From: Neodiprion pinetum | Lineage: Eukaryota > Arthropoda > Insecta > Hymenoptera > Diprionidae | Assembly (NCBI RefSeq): GCF_021155775.2 | Contig: NC_060234.1 | Location: 33,229,026 to 33,293,025 of the forward strand | DNA length: 64,000 bases | Direction of reading: 5' to 3' | Shown: in pieces, positions 14,801 to 29,800 of the stretch | How positions within the stretch are numbered: position 1 is the first letter of the stretch | Layout: each line of letters opens with the position of its first letter | The notes under the pieces: model-generated | The model's input: the letters and a program-made list of their open reading frames with translations, nothing else | The model's database searches: none | Told to the model about the DNA's origin: nothing | Made by a program: the position numbers and the translations under genes

Positions 14801-17800
14801 CACCGAGGTTCAAGGAAACGTCGACAGTTTTGATGGACGGACACGACGCGACACTCGTTCGGAGTTGTCGCACTCTTTAATTGCGCGACCAATAAACCGC
14901 GAGCAGCTCAACTTACACTGACGTTTCCACAATTCAGCTTTATACTCTGAACAATACCGACGACCGTTTCGTTCGCGGCAATTCCTACTTTTTATTCGAA
15001 TTAACGTCCACGCCTGCAGCTGCATGAGCTGGGCTGATGACCAAATGACCAAAAACAATCGATTATTCTTTACCGATTAATCGATTATAATCGATTATTC
15101 TTTCTCGCAATCGGTTTTTCTTTTTTACTCCCACGAACGCCGCAACACAATATCAATTTATGTGATTAAAGTATCAATTATTATTATATTCTCATTTACT
15201 AAGTACCTGTTTGATAGAATAAGTGAAAGATAAATGAATATTTTTACCTGAAATTGAAAAATTTTTTTAATGAAACCATGAATTATCAAAATAATTTTCC
15301 GCTATTAAGACTACATACTGAAATTTACGAAATTTTCGTTCCCAGTCTACCGTTTCAAGAAAATGCGAAATAATCGGTTAATCGATTAATTTATACCGAT
15401 TCAGTTGAGTCGTGTTCGATTTTTTGTTTCTCTCGATTAATCGACGCATCGATTATATTATTTTTAGCTTACAATTAGTGGCCATCGCTCAGAGCTACGT
15501 ACATATCGTGTATAAATATGTTGCTTCTAATTCATTTTAAAGAATATCTGACTGGCTCGGGGCTGGTTTAATAATGCGAAATGACTGTTTGTTTCAATGT
15601 CAGGCCTCGGTAGACGATGACTTTCTCGTTTTGTCTCTTTAATTTTACCGTGTTTTTCATCCTCGCATCGACGCCCACTTCAATCTCTACCAAAAGACAT
15701 CACGTAATCAATGTAATTTTAAAGCTTTTTTCATTCAGGATCATTAAGCTATATAACCTTCGAATCGTAGAAGCTTTCGTGCGTACGCGTACACAGTGCA
15801 ATCATCTTTCTAACGATCAAATAAATTTCGATACAATATTTTTAACGTTACGTTTCTTTTTAACTTCTTTCTTCCTTCAATGTCAAGTTTTTCGTCCACG
15901 CCCCAGCAGCAAAACGCGATAGTGTAGCTATCTCTGCTACTGCATTAGCTACATCGTGCATATGGAAGAGTGTTGATTAAAAAACACTGCGTCGAGGTTA
16001 ACTGGCGTTTTTAAAAACGACACGGCACGTGCTGCGGTGACATGTAAATATATATAATAGTTCGCAAAGTGGATAACAGTCTGAATTAATTTCTTCGTAG
16101 AATTTGCAACTATGCATGTATTTGCGGTTTGCTACTACAAACGTTTAGTCTACTATACACGTATATATATATATATATATATATATACTTATACGCCGTA
16201 TATTACGCCTGATGATTCTCGTGTTGCCCCGCACATCCGCATCTGGAACATGCGTCGATTATTCGTCTAGTTACTTGAACATCGATGTGACAAGTGGCTG
16301 GATAATGATGTTAAATTATCGATAAAACAGCGCAGCTTTGTGTACACCAATTAATATTATCTCGTTTACAATTAAAAGTACGTATGCATCTCGAACAGCG
16401 TCGCGCATCAAAGCTACGTGCGATCGTTGAGTTGTTAATTATAAACTTACTACGTGATGTGAAAGTATGCCTCCACAGTGTAAGGCTCGAAGAGTGAAAA
16501 GAAAACTTGACGGCAATTGAGAGCGGAATCAAATGAATCATGGAACTGGGGTTAATACTGTAAATTAAATGATTTTTATTCGCAAATTGAAATAAATAGT
16601 TTTTATTAAAAAATTTTAGTATTCAAAAAGTACGTGGTATAAATTTTGCGAATTATTTTTACTTAGACCCTATTTTTTCTTTTCTTTTTTTTTTTTCTTT
16701 CAACTTTGCCGAGTAACTCCTTGGTTGAAGAAAATTGCCGGCAGCATTTAGTCGTCTTCTTCTCGTAGAATAATGAGAACAAAGATTGATGAAAAAACCT
16801 GACTCAGTTTGCATGCAAGTCGCAAAGAGTGCTTGTCTTTCGTCTAGGTACATGGAGCGACAGAGTATGAAAGGAGTAAAATTGTCTCTGTTATAATTTA
16901 ACAAAGAAACTTTCACACGTAGCCGGCTTTGTAATAAAAATGTGGCATGCACGCTGTTATTGTCTCTAAGTGCGAGGACGCGTCTTTGAGTCTCTGCCCT
17001 TGAATTTTTATTCCCGTAACAATTCCCAAACGAAATTCTTCGTGAAATTTTTTCTTTTGCATGGAGCGTTCGTTCGTTGAGATTATTTTTATCGTAATTT
17101 TATTCTGGTTTTTTCCTAAGTTTTATCCGCATTACGTTTCTTGCCGTCATGTATCTACTTATTCTTTAAATATAGATGAATCGCACTAAGTCAGCATGCA
17201 GAAATAGTTTATTTCTTTTCCGTATAACAACCGGTATCTGGAATTCATTTTTGCGCGATATTGACGATGCTTTCTTTCACAGCAAATTCGTTATAGAATC
17301 ATTTTGACCGACTTTTAAAGTAGCTTTAAGTTATTGATTTTAATCGATGACAAACCTGTGTATAACTGTTATTCAATCTTGCTTTGGAAATTTGAACACA
17401 TATGAATATTTGGTTTTTTTTTTTAGACAAATGCTAATCGAAATTATTAGTTTTCGTATTATTATACATTTCGCGAACCTTTGGTCACATCGAATTTAAG
17501 GTTTTATCCCGCGGGACTCGAATTCTCGAAGAATAATGAATTTGTGAATTTCATCAAATCATTCAAATAATTGATACGGATCGCTAATATTTTACTCAAT
17601 AATGTGAAATCCGACCGTGATGACTTGTTACACGTTATTTTAATGTTGAACTCTCAGGAATTACGTGCGTAAACGTTGTTTTCTCTTCTTCTATCTCTGT
17701 CACTCTCTCTCCCTGCCTCTCCCTCTCTCTCCCGTATCGCAATGTACAACATTCATAAAAATTAAAATTTCGAAAGAATTGAATACGATCTTATAAAAAC

Positions 17801-20800
17801 AACAACAACAAAAAATGGCAAAATTTGCATTCGAAACGATGATCGACCGATGAGGCAAAAGCCTTATATATTAGTTTCTTTGCAAGATGTCGGCAGACTC
17901 TCACTGCCGAAGATCGCACAAGGCGTTGCCTTTCATTTCGCCAAGTTTACTCGCCGTTGCGTTTCACACCGACGATGAGAGGTGGTGCAAGTTATACTCG
18001 CGATGAGACGAGGAGAACGAAATATAACGACCGACGAAAATACCGCTCGTTTGTTACGGTCATTGCCTCAGCTGTTCTCCGCTATCGAAATTTCACGATA
18101 CCTGCCACGCCGCTTTGCCGTCCATGTCCGTCGATCGTTGGTCAACCGATTCTCGTTACGTAACCCTGCGTAATCAGGATCGCGGCATCTGGAGGATATA
18201 TTTTATACGTTATATGTATTGTCGTTTCGTCGAGCGGCAACGGCAGCGGCGTTTCAGAGGCAGCAAGATTTCTCTTCTCTCAATTCCCTCTCTGTGCGCG
18301 GCATTCGTTGGAAAAATCGTAGGTATTATCATGGGTATAAAAGATTTCTTGTCCATCAAGTTTTATCGATAATATATTATCGATGTCGTTGTATCGAAAT
18401 CAAATCCACATACTTGACTATCTCTTGTCGCTTCTCAAATGATTCGATGCAGTCATTGCATATATATGTATATATATACATATGTTATATATGTATATGT
18501 ATTTTTTACTCGACGAATTTTTACTCGAAAACAACCCGATATATCAGCTCCGGCTAAACTTCTTCCCGAATGCCTATACCACACCTATACCTGATTCCTC
18601 ATCATAGCGGAGCCATCCAAATATTACGTCACTGACTCGACTTGTGCTATTTTAGATCCACTTCGATCATCCTGTGATACACACTACGTACGACATAACG
18701 TCATCCGAATGAACGTCCGAACGTTATCCTTTCAACTTGAGGCCGCTTATTCGGACGAATTTTTACTTGTACAAAATCAATTTGACAAATTGATTACTGT
18801 GCGACGTAATTTGGTATATTTCGTGGATGCCTGTGAATTATTATCGGCTGCAGTTGGTGATTAGAATGCTCGCTGATCGAAGTGGGAGAAGCTGTACGTT
18901 GTAGCACCGAATATAAATAATATAACAATCTAAGTACGCTAATTCTCGACGTTAATGATTTGTAGACGACCTTGACGTAACAATGTCTCTATCGTCTGGG
19001 TCAAAAGCCCTGGCATTGGTCTCGGTGCTGTTGATTGTTTGTTTGTTTTGTTAGTCATCCGAATGTTGCGCCAACAATTATACTCCGCGGTATTGATACC
19101 GCTTATTGTTGTGCATATTAATTGCCAAAACGATAAATGATGAATTTAGTGTGAAACGTTTCGCAGTTTATCTTATAATATAAGTGTCGTCGTGATTTAT
19201 TGTCCCGGTCGATAACGTAAAATGATATACTTGTAGGAATATATGTATATAATGTAATAAAATATTCGTCTTAAGTATTGAAATTTGTCGAATACACGAA
19301 TAACGATATAATAAAGATATTTAAATTGTAAGATGCATTGCGAATAACAAACGGAGTAGCGTTGATAGTTAGATTATACCTGCTTGCAGTTTGTGCTGGG
19401 AGAAAAGAAAATCTAACTACAGGTTCTCATTCGTTACTAATCGTTATTTACTATTTCTCCCTTTTTGTTTTATTTATTTTTTTTTTTTTTTTCGTGTGCT
19501 AATGATTACTTACTCCGATGCCCACTTGAATGTTATGAGAACGTACACTGCGTTTATACGTAAAAGCACTCTAGGCGTGATTTGATCGATCGGTAATCAC
19601 TCAGTTTGAAATTCAATAAAAATTAGAACTTCTCTGTGCCGCGGCTTCTCCACGGCTTGAATGTATAAATTCTATTGATCGGTGTATTTTTCCTGACGAG
19701 TATCTATGCACAAATTTAATTAGTCTCTTATCGGATAAACGTGTTTTTTCCGGATTTTTTTTATGCCATTATTTGGCGTGTGGTAAGTTGGCTCACCACT
19801 TTTTGAAAACAAGTTAGCACGATTCAGCACAATTTTTATAATTATTCTTTTAAAAAATTGTCTTTAATTGCGAATTTTTTGGGAGACGTGAGCAATTTTT
19901 GAGATGCGAAACTTTTATTTAGTCTAATTTTTTTTTCTCGCCTGTTAGTTATCTCCAATTTGTCTATAGGCGAACAACGCTAGCAAAATTGTGTGTAGAA
20001 AAAGATCTACTAGTTTTACAATCCTGTCCGATTTTACTGATCACTCTTCGTTGCCAGTTTCTATTTTCCATATGCTCAACAGAAATTGCATCAGTACCCG
20101 AAATAAAATAATATCCGCAAAATCGATGAGAATAAATAAGTTTCTCAAGCGATTTGATACTGCGAATTTTTCCTTTCCGTGAAGCTTAAATCAAGAATGA
20201 AATACCGAGAATGTTTTGGATGCACAATTTTAACAAGTTGAAATACAGTCACGATTCCACTAATGTAAGAAGGAACTTTTCAACAGCTTGTTTTTTTATC
20301 CTGCACCGTTGTGGATCGAATATCACTCGTACGGGTATTTTTTCAGTATAATTTTTGCACCGCGCATACATTATTTATCATATCCATCATACGCCATTAG
20401 CTATGCAGAATTTAATTAGCCGTGACTACATTTATCGATTAATATAACCTGCTTCGTACGTAACATAAATCGAAAGATAATAAATCAAATTTTCATGAAC
20501 AACATCAAACGTTTCATAATTATTTTCTTTACGCAGGACTTGTAGAAACTCGATATCGATATAACGCATACAGAATAACACAATGCGTTAACTTTTCAAT
20601 TTTTATCCTACGGCCAAGCCTAGTTTGTGATATTAAAAAATAAAATATGTCGGCACACGTGCCTTATTCACGTTACGCGTATACGTGCACGGCAATTATA
20701 TATTCAGTTCACGTTTATAGTGGTAATAAAATTCGATTATTAAAGCGACATTCTAACGAACTTGAGCCCTTGTCGTAATTGGCGATGACGCTTAATTCTA

Positions 20801-23800
20801 TCCGAGTTTCCTCACGGTCTCAATCTAATCACATACACAATAGTGCAGAAATTAATCCGTGTGCGAATGTTGCGTTTTTTTGGAGCGATGACGGCTCGCG
20901 ATGCTGCTGATTTAGTCTTCGCGGATTCCAGCGCGATTGTGTCAATACCGCAAACGGCTTCGGCTTCGCTTCTCCTTATCGTCGTTGCTTGTTGCTGGAC
21001 GCTGCGCACGACTGTTACCATTTTTAACCAGAAGAGCTAGAATCTGCGCGTAACGATCGCATCCGCAGCATGCTGCGGATACATATTGTTTTTTCTCTTC
21101 CTTACGAGTCTATTAGCGCAACAACGACGTCCTCAAAGTTACGTCAATGTTATAATAAAAACCTCTGCGAATACGATGAATATATTTGTCGCTCGTATTC
21201 CGCATAATAAATGCGAATCGCCTATACATATCGTCTATGTAAATGTACAGTCTTCCGTGTATGAACTTACGATCCGATCGACATCAAAGTCTCGAATTTA
21301 TTTCGACGAAGATATACTCACACGAAATTCTCAGCATAGGGTCGGTTTCTGTATTTAATCGTTGCGCCATTGCCAATAGAGTCATGTGTATAAATACCTG
21401 GGCATGCGCGATGTTACACCATGGCTCATTGGTGTTTTTCTCTGTACGCGATCTTTTTTACCGTTGCGTGTATTATATCACTATATCTTGTACCTATTTG
21501 CAAGAAATATTCTACGTTCGAGACAGAAAGAAAAAGATTAATCAAGTTACGAAAAGCGATTTATACAAACTTGACATCGCATTTTGTGTTAAATCCAGAG
21601 ACGAAGTTAGCGGGCAGACTGTGACTTGGGCATTTTTTCTCAGTTGCCGTTTTGTTAAAATATTAATAAAATACAAGTGTGTAACTTGAGTTTGTAAAAT
21701 GAGATAAATTAATTATACATTGAGTCACGTTATTTACGTGTTTTTTTTTTTTTTATTTCGTATTGCTTTCCGGCTTTCTGAAACTTTTAATTTATCGATT
21801 GTTGTACCAAAATGAACAAATCCAATATATTATTCGACATTCCGAAAAACTTCTTCACTCAAATTTCTCCTGCAGTTTACGCAAATGATAAAAGCTTTAG
21901 ATTCGAAAAGATACAGAGACGTTGACAGATAAAAATTTATTTGTTTAATTTTTATACAGCTGTCATCGATATTTCTGAGCCTGATGAACGAATCAAATCG
22001 AGTTTATTGCGAGACCCTCGGTTCTACTAATACCAAATGATTGTTCTCATTATTTGAAGAAATTGAACTTTTCACTCCAACAATCACAATGATTGTTGCA
22101 GAGCGACTTCGTAATGTTCGATTAATCTTTTAGATTCAGTTTGCAGAAGAACTGTACGATTATAAACATTTGGTGCGCGTATCGTGAATTATATTTAGAT
22201 GCAACATGATACGTGTTATACTTTATAAAAGTAAAAATTTATTTATAATGTACTTTGTGTTTCCAGTCTCTTAGTGTTGTTCAATGATTTGGAGTTAATT
22301 TGCCCTGATGCTAACAATAAGTTACCCTCGATTGTTTTATATGCGCAAAGAACCCACAAGACTTTTCCCCTCTTGTTATGTATAACGTATACAGATCGGT
22401 GACGAAAGTGCAGAAAAGCGGAAGAGAGAGAGAGAGATTGGTTAATTGATTTTTATTCATGCCTTGGTTATACTTTGCGGCAACAAATTGTAAACAATGG
22501 AAACAACATAAGTTAGACAAATCGTGGAGAAAACATGATACAATTTCAAATCGTGTAACATATGATTAATTATAACTAATGACAGTTCATTGCGGTACAT
22601 TAATAATAATTGGTTATAAATAACGAGTAGATATTCACGGAAAAGTTTTAATTGTACATACATTATTCGGTAAATTTTTATTTCTGTTTTTTTTTTGTAA
22701 TTAATAATGGCTGGCCCGAGGCGTGAATTGAAAAAGAGAATGAAAACAGCTGAAAGTGACATTTAGAAAAAAATTCTATCACTTTTATGTCTCAGATTAT
22801 TTTCGACGTTTTTTTTTTTCTATCTTTTTATTTACCGTTACAGGCACTTATCCAGCCTTTTTTCATTCGCTTGTTCAGTTGCATTATACAGCACCTACGG
22901 GATTCGTAGTTGCTGATTTTATTTGGTACAGAAAACTAAGGAGATTCTGACGCTCGTTTACATGCCCCACCCAGTCTTCTATATTTAGAACTTACAATCT
23001 GAACGCGTGTTGGAAGACCGTAGGAAAAGATCGGCAGCAGGGAATTTGTATTATTATGTATACAGTGTATATACAGGATTACGCAACGCTATAAGAAAAA
23101 AAAAAGGTTGAATTTGTATGTTTGAAAGACGATTTTTAAACACAGCATCTTTAGGCGGCACCGCGATTTTCGACAAAATACAAGAACGGATGTTTCTTAC
23201 ACACGTTCATATAGACATAATATAACCTACGATACGCATATCACCACGTGCTTTGAAAAACATTTATCAGGGGCTTATCGTATTATAATGTAATACAATA
23301 TTATGCACCGCGCACACTTGCCAAAAGAAGGTCAAGGATACACGTGACGTTTAAGTAGCGTAGGATAACTTGTATAGTTTATGCCTGTAATTATACCTGT
23401 AACATGGTCGTTGAAGACGCGCTGCAGGGGATTTTATGGGTAAGCAAAATGTCTGATATCTATGGCCTCTTGAAACTCTATCTTGATACCAAGCCGTTGT
23501 TCCAGGTTATTGTAGACGCGGCGAGGCGAGGCACCCGGTATAATATTATACAGGTACAGACCGTACAAGGGACAAGTGCAGGGTAATTGCTAACCGAGCA
23601 CACTCACCCTTGTACCGTCTTTTGCCACATTTCGTGTTAAAATCACGCAGGATAAACTAACGCCTTTTATCGATTCAACGCGTAGTAAGTACGTGCTTTG
23701 TGTCGTATTATCTATGTATTGTGCCACGCGTGTTCGCAGCGAATTTTATATGCAAATATATAACCCAGAAGACTCGCGAAACGGTAGTAATAAACATAAA

Positions 23801-26800
23801 AATAACAATACGTTTAATGTGATTCACGCGAGCAAGTCTCACGAATCGATAAGGATGATACGACGAAGTAAATTAAGCTCATGTCGGCTTTTTAGTTTTT
23901 TTTGTTTCTTTTTTACAAATATCTAATAGCTTTTTCAGGCGAGAGATAATTTTAATGCTGCATTTAAATTTATAAAGTTATTAGCTTTGTCGATGTGCTG
24001 TTCTATTTTATTTTTTGTTTTATTTTTTTTTTATTCTACCCGGTTTATTTAACATTCTCGTTGGAGAAAAACTCGCTGTCAAGTGTTTAAACACCTGTAT
24101 GTAATATCAGGAACGATGAGAATAATTTCTCTCGCTTTTAAACGCAGATAGATGATTTTTTTTATATATAAACAACGAGTAACAAAGTACAAATCATCAA
24201 TCTGTTGTGGTATCTTGAAATGATTTTTTTTTGGATTAAGTTGATCAGGGAAGATAACACTTATATACGTACGTACATAATTGATGATTGTAAAAAATAA
24301 TCTTACATGATGAGCGATTTCTGCAGCTGACTGGGTATAATAGCCATCGTTGCAACGTGACATTTGTACTTGTGACACTTGCAAAAAATTGTTGATTCTT
24401 TTATTAAATTGTTTTTTTTTTTTTTTTTTTTTTATCGCATTCACGTTAATTCACAGCTGTATAAGTAAGAAGGAAAAATCTTATGAAAACCGACTCACGA
24501 AGAACGCGGCGTGAATTTTTATGTCACCACGACGATTAGTCGTAACGCAGGTTGTATGCGTATTACAGTTCGTGTACGTACACACATGATCGCTTCGCTG
24601 CTACTGAGACGAGTCAGTTTTTTCATGCTACTGGTAGCCTGCAGTTTGAATTAATATCGCTACAGAAAAAATAAAAAGAAGTAACACATAAAACAGATGA
24701 CTCGGCAGCGCAAGTGGTCTCTTGTGTTCGTAATCGTCACTCACTCGATAATTAATTTTTCATCATAAATTCCCCCGGGTGATTATAATAATAATCACAG
24801 ACGTGTCGAACACACAGGCGCTGCTCTCATATATGCACTCATACGTACATATGCATATTTATACGTATTAAATTATATTATTATATATATCGTATTAGTT
24901 TTTACTAGCACATCGCTACCAAGTCGGCTCGATGTGATATTTTAGCCTCGTTATTTGTTTTCCGTACGTACATACAGGCATCTGGCATTAATAGTCGTTA
25001 GCTGGCGTGAGACGTTATTTTTTATTTATTTTTTTATTTTTTTATTTTTTTTTCTCTTCACGCGCGTCTAATATTTCATCTTAACTTTTCTCCCGTGGAT
25101 CGAATTTTATTATTATTTCATCCTTTTCTGGATCCCTTCCGCTGGCTTGGCTCTTTGATGATCCGTACGTTCCAGACTCTGGTGTTAGGTGTCTGCGTCA
25201 TCGGCTCGACGATACCGGCTGTCGGCTTATCCCTGAAAAAATTTATACGATAGCCTTTTACTCTGTTGATTATATACGCCGTGTTTGTAAATTGTGCGTT
25301 GTAAGCTTTGCGGATCGTCGAGCGTGTAATATTCAGATCTCGTGCGCCAAAGAAAGTTTGTAATAATACTTGAGAAAAGTAATTGATTCAACCAATTTTG
25401 ATATTGGTACATTAATGTCTTTTCATTCTTCGATTTAAGTTTTTTTTTTCTACTTTATTGCAATATACATCAGTCAAGAGAAATAACGCGCGAGTGAAAA
25501 AAAAAACGAGACAGATAAGTTGAAAAGTAAAGGAAAAAATGCTTTCATCGTCTGCAGGAGGCGGTAGTTAATTTTTTTCTTTTTTTTTTCTTCTTTTTTT
25601 TTATCAGAGTTTTCTTTGCGTCGACGGCGGCATGATCGTTAAAACTTCGTGCAAATTTCGTGACCTATATTCTCAGGCCGAACGGATCCTTGCAACGTTC
25701 GTTTTACTATATCGTTAATCAATCTCCAGTGTCTATATCGCTGCATTATTTTGCGCGAGACGTTTTTTCATTCCAGAAGCTTTTGTACAGTTTTATAATA
25801 TCGATGTACGGAAATATTATTATATGTATTTATAAACGAACGGTTGGTGTTACAGGTGAAATGATTTTATTCTTGCTATATGGTTGTTATTTTCTTGAAA
25901 CTCTGTACACGAGGCATGCAACAATTTTCCTCCAAAGCGCGTATAAATCACGGATCTATGCGAATTTGTATTACGCAACATTATATTTACACCATGCCGA
26001 AGGCGATTCAAATGAAAATTATAACTGTCATGGTTCCACTTGTAATTATTGCCCCGGTTCTAAACCAGAATAAGATTTAAGATAAAAAAACGAAAAAACA
26101 AAATACTTCACATATTCAAATTATGTTTTCCTCCGCTAGATGGGAAATGAATGGTGTAAAATAACCAGATGGCGAACGAAACTGTTACGAAACTTGATAA
26201 CATTCGCTCGACGGCGAGTCAAATTTAATTTACTAAATATAAACAGCCATAAACATGAGCAAAACAACGAAGTTGAAGTTAGTAACGTTAACGTCGCGAA
26301 ACATCGGGAAGAAATTTATTATTTTGCAATCTTAGAATGACTTTCAGGGAGTTAGCTTTTGAAAAATGTGGGTATGTTTGCTTCAGTATGATTTACTTAA
26401 TTTCAGACAATTCTAATGGTGCGAAGTAAAGATTTTTCCCGAACATGCATCGTTACAGTAACCTTACTAACTTCAATCGCATAACGTTTTTATCTCCGAC
26501 ATAACATATATCGGAAATATATTCAATTCTTGTGAATCACACTGAAATATTAATGATGAAATACCGTAATTTTTCGTTAAGAATCGCTATTCCACTAAAA
26601 TGCCTGCGGCGTTACGAGCGACAACAACATTAATTCCTTATAAGCTAATTATCGATTTTACAAGATTATGTATACGGCTTGAATATGAAAATTGATCCGC
26701 TTTCGAAGGATAAACGTGTTGGGGAGGGGGGTTAGAAAGATGATAAAACAGAAGGGCAAGAGTATCGAATTTTCAATGACGCGAAAATCTAATTTGTAGA

Positions 26801-29800
26801 TTTTTAATCAGAATATAGAATACTAAAATGTAGAATCTTTAATATTTCCATATTTCTGGAATTTCTGTGTTCTCAATTTTCTATGCTCGGACCTTCTACA
26901 TTTTTACAACTCTACGAATTATAATTTTGCGTGTTTGAAAATTCGACATTATAGTCCTTCTATAAATCGGCCGTTCTATCTTTTTAACATCATTCTCCGC
27001 CACTCGCGGTTTGCCTACGTATTTTCCACATGTAATATTCGACGCTCTCGCAAGAGTTTCGACACTAGTGTATAATTTTAAAATTATTGCACATCGATCA
27101 GGTCCTAAAAATTGGTTAAAGTTTTATTTTAATATTAAGATTCGAAATTTCACGCAGACGCAGCAATCGGAGCATCGACATGTTTTTCCCATGGAATTTT
27201 GGCCAAGGTTAACCGTGCCTGTCGAGACGTTACAAGCGACAAAAATTTTATATCACACTTCGGTTCGACCATTTGCTCTGCATGGAAAAAGATTGGTGAA
27301 AGATAACACCTGAGTTATACGGTTATCTATACGACGCTATAGGACTTGAGCAAGGCGGCCGCGAGACTCGTTCATCCCCAAAGAATTGCTTATCGGCTCT
27401 CTTTGCAGAAGGGTGGATTCTTCCGAATATACATATTTATGTATATTAGTTTACAAATGCCCATGTAGGCGAGGAGACCAGGTTTTCCTGTCGCCTCGGC
27501 ATTTTCAATCTTCGATCTAATCTTTTCTCTCGGTTCCGGGGGATTTAAGGGGGGTCGCCAATAAGGTTAAAACAAATGGAAAATGATCTTTTGATTCAAG
27601 GTTTTATGGTGGCTAGAGTAATGAACGTAACAAAGTGAATCGAAACGGGTTTGAAAGCTGCGGATTTCCGCTTTGATACACGACCAAGTATTTTTAAACC
27701 ATCCCAAAAATCGACTCCTACTATAAATCGTCCGTTCAAGTCGAGCTCGTTGTATCATATTAATGATTATTTTACTCGTTGTAGATATAGAGTTGATTAA
27801 TTTCACTGCATAGGTTATTTTTCTCTCGTGCGGAAGAAAACGAAGAAGAAAAAAAAACCGATTTGCATTGGCTCAATCGCGTCAAGTACAATCGCACCCA
27901 CGCGTTTATGTGCGCAGATAAGCGAGGGTGGCAGATATACATATCTGCTTATTTGCATATATAGGCCAAGGATCTTGAATAGCGACTCGATTTCCGAAAT
28001 TCCGATCGACTATTTCGGAAGATATATTTTACGGCGAAAAAGACAGTGTGTGTAATTTACACACCGAACAAATATGGCCACGCTGTTTAACCGAACGAGG
28101 TACGATGCACTTGCACGAATGTGTGTGTATATATATATATATACTGAAGTTTGTTCGAGTTGGCATTTCGCCATCGTACCGCCGAGCTTTTGTCAAGCTT
28201 TTACTTGCCTCGGGATTTTCCTGAGGCTTCACTGTCCATTCTTACACAATCTAGGTGAATGAAACTGAAGTATTATATACCTATGTCTATAGAATCGGAT
28301 TTTTTTTACCTAAAGGTTATACGTTATATAGAAAAGTGCCTCAGATACGCAGCGATTGAAATGTCTTTTTTTTTTTTTTTTAATGAGAATCGACAAGAGC
28401 GGCCACACAATGTAGGGTCAAAATATCATGGAGTGCGAAAGGAAAATCTGATTGAAAGAATTTCAAAACATGCGAATGTGACGTATAGAAATGTCTGTAT
28501 GCAAAAAGTTGAACAGGATGTCTAGCATCAGGAAATTCTTGGTAAACCAGGGAAAAAAGTATATTTTGGAATATCGGTGCAATTTTAGAATCTTCAAAAT
28601 TCACAGAAAGTCGAAACATAGAAAAGTCAAAATGTAGAAAAATTAGAGTATAGAGAGCTGTAGTATAAAATTGTCACAACGAACAAGAATACATCGGCAT
28701 TTTGACGGTTCTATATATTGTTCTGATTTTCTATACTTTACCTTTAATTTTTTCTGTACTTCGGCTTTCTAGACTTTGAAATTCTATGCAATACATTTTC
28801 GCATATTTGAAAATTCGACATTGTCACCCTTTTATTTTCTAGTTTCTCTACATTTTTTACTCAACCCGAATTCATCAGTTCTACACATCCTCGAGTATGA
28901 CGGTGTTCAATGTTGATTATATTATGATAACGCAGAAACGCCATACAAATCATTATATAAAATGTATAGAAAGTATTGGAAATCCCAAGTATAGAACCGT
29001 CAGAATGAATCCGAATATATTTCTTTTTTCACCGACAATTTTTTGCGCGTCGTAATGCTTACTATACCCACACAATATGTTGCAGGAAAGGAAAGAGGAA
29101 GGGAAAGGGATTTGCAATGATGAGAATTGCCTTCGTTAGACAATTCGATTTTTAGATTCCTCGTCTTGTATATATATATATAATATATATATATGTATAT
29201 TACGTGACCAAAGATTTATCGTCGCTGAGTATTTTTCCCTTCAAACCTCGTCTCCACACGCACTACGTGTCTATTTCTACCTGAGGAAGATTTTTTTTCC
29301 TTCCTTTCGTTCTTTCTTCGTCTCCCAATCGGTCGAAAGGATCGACTCCTCGATAACGCAATCAAGACCAGAGTGAAGACGCAATTCCAAATATCTTACG
29401 GCCACCTATCTTGCCGCCGATACAGTTCTACGAACAAAAAAAAAAAAAGAAATAAAAATCTTTATATTTCGTCATCGCCGCCATACGAAGAAGAAATTTT
29501 GCTGGGTTCTGTAATTGGGGCGAGCGATAAGTCAACAGGAAGCTTGTTGTCGCTAGTTTCATGGTCGGAACGATGCGCATACAATTTATGATACAGCTTG
29601 TCGTTATATTGAGGAAAAGAGGTGAGAAGTAAGTCGTACATTCGGTAAATTGCTGAGTCGAAATGATACAATTTTACTTAGCTAATTTTCTGTCTTTTTA
29701 TGTCCAGTAGTATTTATCGTTTCTATAATTTTATCTCAGACGTCAATTCGTCGAGGGTTTTTCCGCAGTTCACGAAACAGAGCAACGGTGCAATTTACGA

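Noticed and set aside
21243..21689. 148-codon open frame
   Set aside because: Tyr/Cys/Phe-rich composition typical of translated AT-rich intron; no recognisable motif or splice context.
25660..26073. 137-codon open frame
   Set aside because: Looks like chance translation of intron sequence; an overlapping frame of similar quality exists.
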